From: Arthrobacter sp. B0490
GTDB taxonomy: Bacteria > Actinomycetota > Actinomycetes > Actinomycetales > Micrococcaceae
DNA: 57,800 nt
Direction of reading: 5' to 3'
NCBI RefSeq assembly: GCF_002929355.1
Contig: NZ_PJIR01000015.1
Location: 1-57,800, forward strand
In this document: positions 17,642 through 25,300 of the stretch, piece by piece
How positions within the stretch are numbered: the stretch's first letter is position 1
Layout: the number at the start of each line of letters is the position of its first letter
Translations under genes and position numbers: made by a program
The notes under the pieces: model-generated
Database searches by the model: none
What the model was told of the DNA's origin: nothing
Seen by the model: the letters and a program-made list of their open reading frames with translations, nothing else

Positions 17642-19123
17642 TTAGTTGGCATAGGGGTCGGCGATTCCGATGTATTGGGTATAAAGGTACTCCTCGATGC
17701 CTTCGCTTCCGCCTTCTCTACCGAGTCCTGATTGTTTGATGCCGCCGAAGGGTGCAGCCGCATTGGAGACGACGCCGGCGTTAAGCCCGAGCATCCCGGT
17801 TTCGAGCTGTTCGCCCATGCGGATGCCCCGGTTCAGGTCGCGCGTGTAAACGTAGGCCACGAGGCCGTACTCGGTCTTGTTCGCGAGCCGTACGGCGTCG
17901 GCCTCGTCCTGGAAGGTGATGATCGGGGCGACGGGCCCGAAGATTTCCTCGGAGAAGAGCCGGGCACTTTCGGTGACGCCAGTGAGCAGGGTGGGCTGGT
18001 AGAAGTAGCCGGGCCCGTCTTCGGGTCCGCCGCCGACCAGTGCAGTGGCACCGGCGGACACAGCGTCCGTGACGAGCTCGTGTACTTTGTCCCTGCTTTT
18101 GGCGTCGATTAGTGGGCCGACCTTGGACGCTTCCTCAGTGCCCCGGGCCGTCGTCATCATCGCCATTCTGGCGGCGAACTTGGTCGCGAATTCCTGGGCC
18201 ACCGAGTCATGGACGATGAAGCGGTTGGCAGCGGTGCAGGCCTCTCCCATGTTCCGGAGCTTGGCCAACATGGCACCATCGACGGCGGCGTCGAGATCGG
18301 CATCGTCGAATACCACGAAGGGTGCGTTGCCGCCCAGTTCCATGGAGGTGCGCAGCACGGTCTCGGACGCATCAGCAAGCAAGCGTCGTCCGACCTCGGT
18401 GGACCCGGTGAAGGACAGCTTCCGGAGCCGGCTGTCCTTGATCAGGGGCCCGGTGGTGGCACCGGCGCTGGTAGAGGCAATGACATTCAGGACCCCGGCA
18501 GGCAAGCCGGCTTCCATCATGACGGCAGCGAAAAGCTGCGAGGTCAGCGGGGTGAGCCTGGCGGGTTTGAGAATCATGGTGCACCCGGCCGCCACTGCAG
18601 GGGCGATTTTGCGCGTAGCCATTGCAAGGGGGAAATTCCATGGAGTGATCAGCAGGCACGGTCCTACCGGCTTTTTTGTCACCAGGAGACGGGATTTGCC
18701 GTCCGGGGACACGGAGTAGCGGCCTGATACGCGGACTGCTTCCTCGGAAAACCACCGCAGGAATTCGGCACCGTAAGCTACCTCACCGCGGGCCTCTGCC
18801 AGTGGTTTGCCCATTTCCAGGGTCATCAGCAGCGCGAAGTCCTCGGTCCGGGCAGTGACTAGTTCGAAGGCCCGGCGCAGGATTTCTGCCCTCTCTCGGG
18901 CCGGGACCTTGGCCCAGGAGGCCTGGGTTGCGGCTGCAGCGTCCAGGGCGGCTGCCCCGTCCTCAGCTCCGGCATCGGCGATGCTCATGAGCACTTTCCC
19001 GGTGGCGGGGTCTTCAACATCAAAAGTTTTGCCTGAGGTGGCGGGGCGCCATTGCCCGTTGATGAGCAGACCGGTGGGAACGGTGTCCAACAGGTCCAGT
19101 TCTGTCATTGCTGCGATAGTCAT
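17642..19123 (-). CDS. gabD: NAD(P)-dependent succinate-semialdehyde dehydrogenase family
   Basis: A 493-residue aldehyde dehydrogenase of the GabD type. ITPWNFPLAM is the cofactor-pocket segment. The general base Glu lies in MELGGNAP and the catalytic Cys, about residue 295, in GEACTAANRF. The ending FGGIKQSGLGREGGSEGIEEY is typical of SSADH enzymes. It oxidises a semialdehyde to the acid with NAD(P)+. It follows the ThDP enzyme gene by 96 bp on the same strand. A decarboxylase of that kind acting on a 2-oxo acid would yield an aldehyde for this enzyme, so the pair can form a 2-step bypass (for example 2-oxoglutarate to succinate). The specific substrate is an inference. Confidence 0.88.
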   Translation of the reverse strand: MTIAAMTELDLLDTVPTGLLINGQWRPATSGKTFDVEDPATGKVLMSIADAGAEDGAAALDAAAATQASWAKVPARERAEILRRAFELVTARTEDFALLMTLEMGKPLAEARGEVAYGAEFLRWFSEEAVRVSGRYSVSPDGKSRLLVTKKPVGPCLLITPWNFPLAMATRKIAPAVAAGCTMILKPARLTPLTSQLFAAVMMEAGLPAGVLNVIASTSAGATTGPLIKDSRLRKLSFTGSTEVGRRLLADASETVLRTSMELGGNAPFVVFDDADLDAAVDGAMLAKLRNMGEACTAANRFIVHDSVAQEFATKFAARMAMMTTARGTEEASKVGPLIDAKSRDKVHELVTDAVSAGATALVGGGPEDGPGYFYQPTLLTGVTESARLFSEEIFGPVAPIITFQDEADAVRLANKTEYGLVAYVYTRDLNRGIRMGEQLETGMLGLNAGVVSNAAAPFGGIKQSGLGREGGSEGIEEYLYTQYIGIADPYAN

Positions 19124-19219
19124 GCTTCTACTTCCATCCAGGTGGGTGCGTCTAAGAATGAGTGGGGGTGGAGCGTGGAGCAGGGGTGTCGTGTGAGTGG
19201 TGGTTCGGGAGGAAGAGCC

Positions 19220-20905
19220 CTAGTAGGCCCTGACGCGTTGTTTGACGACAAGGTGGATAAGGGCGAACACGTGATTCTCGTCGATGGCTTTCAGCGCTGC
19301 GGCGACAGCGGCCGGGATGTCCTGGTCGTGCTCAACCTTGACGCCGAATCCGCCGCAAGCCTGCGCCATGAGCGCGAATTCAGGGTTTTTCAGTTGGGTT
19401 CCGGAAATCCGCCCCGGGTAATGGCGTTCCTGGTGCGTGCGGATGGTGCCGTATTCCTGGTTGTCCATCACGATCACCAGCGGAGTGGCCCCATACTGAG
19501 CGGCGGTGGCCAGTTCCTGGCCATTCATCAGGAACTCCCCGTCTCCAGCGATGGTCACGATACGCCGGCCGGGGTATGCCAGGGACGCCGCGATCGCGGA
19601 TGGCACCGAGTAGCCCATGGAACCGTTGCGCGCGCTGATCATCGAGGCGTAGCCCCGTGTGGGGAAGTACCGGTGGGCCCAGTTCGTGTGTTCACCGGCG
19701 CCGAGGGTGATCATCGCATCCGCGGGCAAGGTAGGTACCAGGTTGGCCATGAGAGTGTCCATTCGTGCCAGCCCGTCGCCGGGCGCAGGATCGGGCAGGG
19801 CGGCGAAGGATTCCTGTTCGCCACGCATCCGCGCGGTCCATGTCCGCCATTCGTCTTTTACAGGGAGCTGGAGTTTGACGAGGTCTCGGACGAACACGTC
19901 CGGTTTGGCGACGATTTGGTAAGACACGGGGCCGGACCGGCCGCGGAGAGACGAATCGATTGTGACCAGGAAGTTCTTCTTATTCCAGTCCTGCCGGCAC
20001 AGGAACCCGTCGGTAATGACATCACCGGGCACAGTGCCGACGAAGACCAGTAGGTCGGTCTCCTCGAACAGGTCATAAGTCGGCCGTGGCCGGCCGTAAC
20101 CTATCGGCCCGACGTAGGACGGGGAATCGAACGGAACAGTGCCCTGGGTGCGCCATTCGGCGGCGGCCGGGATGTGGTGTTCTTCCAGCCACGCCGTGAA
20201 CTGGTCAGCGCCTTCCTGAGTCCAGTCGTTCCCACCGGTCACGAACAAGGGCTTGGTTGAGGCTGCCAGGGCCTCAGCGAGGGCCTCCGAGTCCGTGGTC
20301 GTCATGCCGCCGGTCGCTACCGGGATCCGCGGGTGAAGCGTTGGATCGATCTGCTTGCGGATGACGTCCTCCGGGAGACCGATGACGACAGGGCCTGGCC
20401 GGCCACTCATCGCTGCAAAAAACGCTTCAGCGACGATCTCGGAGGCCCGTTCGGCGTGGTCCAGGACCATAACGCGCTTGGTTCCGGTGCCAAACCACGC
20501 TTTGATGTCGAACTCCTGGAATGCTTCGCGGTCCCGGTGGGCGAAGGGGATCAGCCCGACGAAGAGGATCATCGGGGTGGAGTCCTGCCACGCAGTGTGC
20601 AGGCCCACATGGGCGTTCGCGGCACCGGGACCGCGGGTGACCATCGCGATGCCCGGGAGTTGGCTCATCTTGCCGTCCGCTTCCGCCATATAGGTGGCTC
20701 CACCCTCGTGCCGGCACACGATGGTTTCTATGTTGGAGCCGTGTAGGCCATCGAGGACATCTAGGAAGCTCTCACCCGGAACTACATGGGCACGTTTGAT
20801 CCCATGGGCGACGAGGGAGTCCACGATGACGTGCCCCGCCGATTTCAAGGTGTCGGTGCGTTCAGGCTTGGATGTCTCAGAATGCTCGGACATGGTCTGT
20901 GTCAT
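19220..20905 (-). CDS. ThDP-dependent enzyme, acetolactate synthase/2-oxoacid decarboxylase superfamily
   Basis: A 561-residue member of the POX/AHAS superfamily. The N-terminal ThDP-pyrimidine domain has the activating Glu in CRHEGGATYMA (about residue 68). A central domain follows (about 195-330). The C-terminal domain has the Mg/ThDP motif from AGDGEFLMNG to IVMDNQEYG (about 450-480). The key residues are therefore present. It could be a 2-oxo acid decarboxylase, a carboligase or an acetolactate-synthase-like catabolic enzyme. The ATG overlaps the stop of the upstream VOC remnant (ATGA), and GabD follows downstream, so a decarboxylation plus aldehyde-oxidation route is the simplest reading. 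No regulatory small subunit gene is nearby, which argues against a biosynthetic AHAS. Confidence 0.8.
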   Translation of the reverse strand: MTQTMSEHSETSKPERTDTLKSAGHVIVDSLVAHGIKRAHVVPGESFLDVLDGLHGSNIETIVCRHEGGATYMAEADGKMSQLPGIAMVTRGPGAANAHVGLHTAWQDSTPMILFVGLIPFAHRDREAFQEFDIKAWFGTGTKRVMVLDHAERASEIVAEAFFAAMSGRPGPVVIGLPEDVIRKQIDPTLHPRIPVATGGMTTTDSEALAEALAASTKPLFVTGGNDWTQEGADQFTAWLEEHHIPAAAEWRTQGTVPFDSPSYVGPIGYGRPRPTYDLFEETDLLVFVGTVPGDVITDGFLCRQDWNKKNFLVTIDSSLRGRSGPVSYQIVAKPDVFVRDLVKLQLPVKDEWRTWTARMRGEQESFAALPDPAPGDGLARMDTLMANLVPTLPADAMITLGAGEHTNWAHRYFPTRGYASMISARNGSMGYSVPSAIAASLAYPGRRIVTIAGDGEFLMNGQELATAAQYGATPLVIVMDNQEYGTIRTHQERHYPGRISGTQLKNPEFALMAQACGGFGVKVEHDQDIPAAVAAALKAIDENHVFALIHLVVKQRVRAY

Positions 20906-21240
20906 GTACTGGGCCCTTTGCGGTGATTCACTAGCGATTGATTGGGCGGTGCTGTGTCTGCCTCAGCAGATTGTGGTGGCATCGGCGGGTAGGCCTGTCG
21001 CCCCGACGGGCCGGAGCCAGACATCGCGAGGTCCATCGCGAAGCGCCCGGGCTCACCATGCAGCTCCGACCAGTGCAGGAACTCCGGCGTGTAGCGGTAC
21101 GACGTCCACTCCGTGATGCCGAACATACGGCCATAGACCTCGAGGGCACCGTCCAGGTCTGGGACGAGGATGCCGATCTGATCCACAGCACCGATGGGGG
21201 TACCAAAATTCTCGAAACTCGTGACTTGCAATGCAGACAC
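20902..21240 (-). pseudogene. Truncated VOC (glyoxalase-like) protein coupled to the ThDP enzyme
   Basis: The first 75-80 residues of this 112-residue frame are a vicinal-oxygen-chelate N-terminal half: GAVDQIGILVPDLDGALEVY, then GRMFGITEW and GEPGRFAMDLA. VOC proteins of this kind are usually 140-180 residues with a second beta-alpha-beta-beta-beta unit. Here homology-like text stops near SGSGPSGRQ (about 21000) and is replaced by a proline/serine-rich tail. The frame then ends in an ATGA overlap with the next gene, so it may still be translated and drive coupled expression. The second metal-site half is missing, so catalytic function is unlikely. Confidence 0.65.
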
Positions 21241-21358
21241 CTCGCTGTGCTGGCAATCGAAGTTCGTACGCTCACTATCTGGTGAAGATAGGTACGTTCA
21301 CGATGCCATTTTTATCCCCTTACGTGCGCCTGTCAAACCTTGCCCTTCCCAGCGGTGA

Positions 21359-21600
21359 CGGGCGCTCTCATTGCTCTCGGACTTTTCCTCGAGTGGGAGT
21401 GCACAGGATCCGTTCGCGCCGAGCGCAGTAGTCGATCGCGACATCAGCTCGCGCGGTCATGTCAATCTCTGAAATCGAGGACGATGCGACCGCGCTTTCC
21501 GCGGGCCGCGAAGGCTCGTGAACCCGGCTGACATCTTCGACCGGAACGACGTCGTCGACGCGCGGGGTGAGAACGTCGACTCCGCCTTCCGGGCCTATGT
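21359..21600 (-). pseudogene. Decayed duplicate of the quinone oxidoreductase 3' end
   Basis: This stretch matches 205-430 of the window over most of its length, including identical runs such as TCTCTGAAATCGAGGACG and ACCGGAACGACGTCG. Read on the minus strand it encodes VDVLTPRVDDVVPVEDVSRV in one frame and RGKRGRIVLDFRD in another, so at least one frameshift separates them. Only the last 55 or so codons remain; the 5' part ends near 21600, where unrelated plasmid sequence begins. The downstream flank (205-268 against 21359-21440) is also similar, so the duplicated unit extended beyond the gene. Confidence 0.8.
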
Positions 21601-21795
21601 TCACCCGGTGATAGGTATCGCGGCGGCATTTTCATACATGATCTCTCGAACCTGTGCTCGTCGCGCTTGGTTGAGGGCACCACCAGCAACGGAATCGAAT
21701 AGTGCGAGGAACTGGCTGCCAGGGCAACTGACCCGATGCGCCCCGAGAACGCCTACCCTGTTGCGACACCCCCACAACGATTGGACGCAGACACC

Positions 21796-22098
21796 ATGGC
21801 AACCGACTACGACGAGCCGCGCGTCCGCCCGGAAGACCAGCCAGCCAACGAATCGCTCCAGGACATCCACGCCCAGCGCAGCAGCACCACACAGACCTCC
21901 ATCATCGACGTCGAAGACGCCGACACCGCCGAGGGCTTAGACCTGCCCGGCGCCATCCTCGAGGAAGAGCTCATGGTGCAAGTCGTCCCCGTGCAGGAGG
22001 ACGAATTCACCTGCATGTCCTGCTTCCTCGTGCACCACCGAACCCAGCTCGCGCGCGAGAAAAACGGCGACAAGTACTGCGCTGAGTGCGAAGGGTGA
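21796..22098 (+). CDS. DUF4193 family zinc-ribbon protein
   Basis: A 100-residue protein with the pattern of the actinobacterial DUF4193 family. An acidic low-complexity first half (MATDYDEPR, DVEDADTAEGLDLPGA) is followed by a compact zinc-ribbon-like end: FTCMSCFLVHHRTQLA and CAECEG, giving two CxxC pairs. The ATG at 21796 matches the family's usual MATDYD start; an in-frame GTG/ATG further upstream is not needed. The role of the family is unknown; members are usually single chromosomal genes of actinobacteria. Its presence here between catabolic remnants and the relaxase is unusual and could mean the window is chromosomal at this point or that the gene was captured. Confidence 0.85.
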   Translation: MATDYDEPRVRPEDQPANESLQDIHAQRSSTTQTSIIDVEDADTAEGLDLPGAILEEELMVQVVPVQEDEFTCMSCFLVHHRTQLAREKNGDKYCAECEG

Positions 22099-22158
22099 GA
22101 ACCGAGCGGTCAGAGCGCTGCTACTGGACGCTTGAACCCCCAAGGAATTGCGATCACT

Positions 22159-22191
22159 CGCAATGGTGCAGACAGCGTCTGCACCATTGCG
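22159..22191. repeat. Perfect 15-bp inverted repeat with 3-bp loop
   Basis: CGCAATGGTGCAGAC (22159-22173) pairs perfectly with GTCTGCACCATTGCG (22177-22191). It lies between convergent genes: 60 bp past the DUF4193 stop and 200 bp past the relaxase stop. There is no T run, so it may be a bidirectional terminator, a recombinase site or part of an origin of transfer. Confidence 0.7.
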
Positions 22192-22394
22192 CGTACGGCC
22201 GCATCGAGCAACAGCGCGTTGCCAACCGGCTCAGGTGACGGCAATTCCTCGTGGTCTCGCGGTGGTTGTCGCAGTGCAGCAAGCTTCTCTGCGCCGATGG
22301 ACACTTAAGCTTCTCCCGAGAGTTGACCTGGACGAGCTGAGGTGGACTGCCGCTCACTCACGAGCTCTCAGCGACGACTTCGTAATCTGCACCC

Positions 22395-25300
22395 CTAGCG
22401 TGACCTTCCCTCGTCACGCGCCTTCGTTTCTGCAGCCTTTCTACTTCGGGCCGAAGCGGCATCCTTTGATGCCGACGTCGCCGGGTCGGCTGTTGCGGCT
22501 GCTTCCCGTCGTCGACGGACGGCTTCAGCCTGCATGGCACTCAAACCCCGACCATCGTTGGTTCTGAATAATTCCTTGCTTTCACGCACGACCGTCTCCT
22601 TTTTGTTCTGGTCTGACACCCCCGTCGTCTGTTCGGACCCGGTGGTGTCATTGGCGGCGCGGTGCTTGGCGATTGCGCGGGCGACGGCCTCGGAGACGTT
22701 GTCAGCCTGCTGCAGCCGGGGCTCGGTCTGTGTGGCTTCGAAGATGTGCGCTTCACGCTGCTGCGGGCCCGGCAACGGATCGCTGGCTGCCGCGCGTTCG
22801 GCCCGAAGCCGGTCGATGACGCGGCGGGCGGCGGCCTGCTCGGTGGTCATCCGGTCTACGATCGCCGATTCATCCGCTCCCTGCCGGTTCTGTGGAGCAG
22901 TCCGCGGCGGGGTGGTGGTGAGCTCGCCGTGCTTGTGCAGGGAGGTGGCACGCTCGATGAGGCGCTGCGCGGTGGGATCGGCCCGGTACTGCTTCGGGAT
23001 GAACGCCGTCTCATGGGTGCCAATTTTGTACCGGTTCCGGTATGCCTCAGTCTCCGCCGCGATGCGGTGCCACTCGGCGGCTTTCGCGTCCTTCCCGGGC
23101 ACGGGACCGAGGGCCTTCGTCCACGCAGGCTTCTCTTCCGCGAGCTGCGCGCCGCGGACCATGACCCTCTGTCCGAGATGTACCCGGAGCCGGTGGAGCT
23201 CGGCCCGGTACGACGCCGGCACAAGCGGATCCTTCAGGAGGACGGCTGGCGCAAGGTCCTCGCTCACAGCTGCTGCCGTACTGGCCGGCTGCATTCTTGT
23301 ATCCGTTGCGTCGCTTACTTGTGGCAGTGCGACGGCGCGGAGCTGCTGCTCGTGCCGCATGGCGTCGCCGATGGTGATCTGGTGGGCGGAGCGGGGATCT
23401 TCCCCGCGTGCGGTGCGCTCGATGGCGGCCTGGGTCGGGGAGAGATTTTGGCGGCGTTCCAGCTCGACGGTCATTGCCTTCACCCGCCACTGATCCTTGA
23501 ACACGGATCTCGGTGTCTCTGCGCCAACTGGTGTGGCGGGGTCGATGGATTGGACCCGCGCGATGGCACTGGGGCGGGCATCGATGAGCATGTCGGTCCG
23601 CATGAGAGCGAACGGACGTGCCGCCCACTGCGTGTCCATCGGCACTTCCCCGGGCGAGCGGCGCGGCAGCTCGGATCCTGCTGCGTGCTGCGTGGCCTGC
23701 TGTGCGAGGCGCTGCAGGTGCTCATCGGACACGGCACCGAGGGGACGCTGGTCGGCGTTGGCAAGGAGGCTGCGGGCGGCGTCGATGCGCTGCTCGAGCC
23801 GGTACGCGAGGACGGCCGCCAGGTCCTGGGCTCCGTCGAAACCGCGAAGGTGCCCGGTGTCGGCGTGCTGCCCGCGCCCGCTGCTGTCACGGCTGACGCC
23901 AGCGGCCTGGGCCAGGAGTGAGGCGGGGTCGAGGCCCTGCGCTTCGGCTGCTCGCAGGTGCGTTGCTACCGCTTTCCATGCCTCGTGCGAGGTGAACTGC
24001 ACGGCGGTCCGCGGCCCGATCACTTCGGCTGCGATGGTTCTGGTTTTGGCTTCCCACGCGGCGTTCTCGACCTCGTTGTAGACGCCCGCGAGGGTGGCAA
24101 CGTCGCCAGTACGAACGGCTTCGGTCCGTACTGCTTCGTGCGCGGACAGGGTGCGGTCGTAGTTCGCGGTGATCGTGGACAGGACGCTGTCGCGGGTCAC
24201 GGCCTGGTCGTTGTCGTCGCCGAGGGCAACATAGAGGCGGTTCGTCTCGCGTCCTCGGGTGGCAGCCACGTAGGCGCCAGCCCGCTCGGTCCGTGCGTCG
24301 AGGATCGCGTGAGCGGTATCCACGGTCGCACCTTGGGCGCGGTGCACGGTCGCGGCGTAGCCGAGCTGCCCGTGCTCGTGGAGGTAGTCGGCGTCGACGG
24401 TGATCCGTCCGCGGTGACCTGCATGCCGAAGGGTCACGCGCTGCCGCTCCTCACCTGCAGCTGTATCGGCAGCTAGATTCGTGGCGGGGTCTGCGGTGAC
24501 TTTCTCGACGGTCCAGACGTCGTTGTTCTTGACGAAGTCCTTGCCCTGGTTGACCTGCAGGGTGCGGTCGTTCTTCCGCGTGACGACGGTGTCCCCGGTG
24601 TAGGCGCGTAGTCCGTCTCGCAGGACGACGGAGGGCGTCGCTTCGGTGATCGGGCCAGTGCCGTCGGCAAGGTTCCCGGTGGCGATGCGGGCGGCCTGTG
24701 CGCGGGCGTTGAGATCGGTGACGGTGGCGTTGTCGGTGGCAATCAACAGCGAGGTCTTACCGGCCTGGGTGTCGGCCATCCACGCACCGAGGGCGTCCTG
24801 CGTCATGGCCTCAAGGGTGCCGGCGGTGACGCGCTTGTTCTCGAGGTACCAGTGGAACGGGGTGTCCGCGCCGGCGGCGGGCGGCTCGCGCAGCGCCAGG
24901 GATGCCTCCGACTCGCCTTCCGTGCGGAAGCGGTGGACTTCTTCGAGGCGGACCGCTCCGACCTCGTTGTTGAGCAGGCGCAGCGCGCCGCCCGAGCCGA
25001 TGGCGCCGAGCTGGCGGTCATCTCCGATGGCCCTGACGACTGCACCGTTGCGGGCGGCGACGGCGACGACGTTGGCGAGCTTCGGGGTGGTGACCATACC
25101 TGCTTCGTCGACGATGATCACATCCCCGGCACGCAGATCCCACACCGGCGTGAAGGCCGGATTGATGAAGCTCGAGCGCCCACCCGCGCCGTTGTCCTGC
25201 TGGTTCTGCTGCCGATTGCGGTGGGTGGCCAGGAACGCGTCGATGGTCGTCGCTTCCGCTCCGAGGTCCCCACTCATCACGGCGGCCGCAGCGGCGGTAG

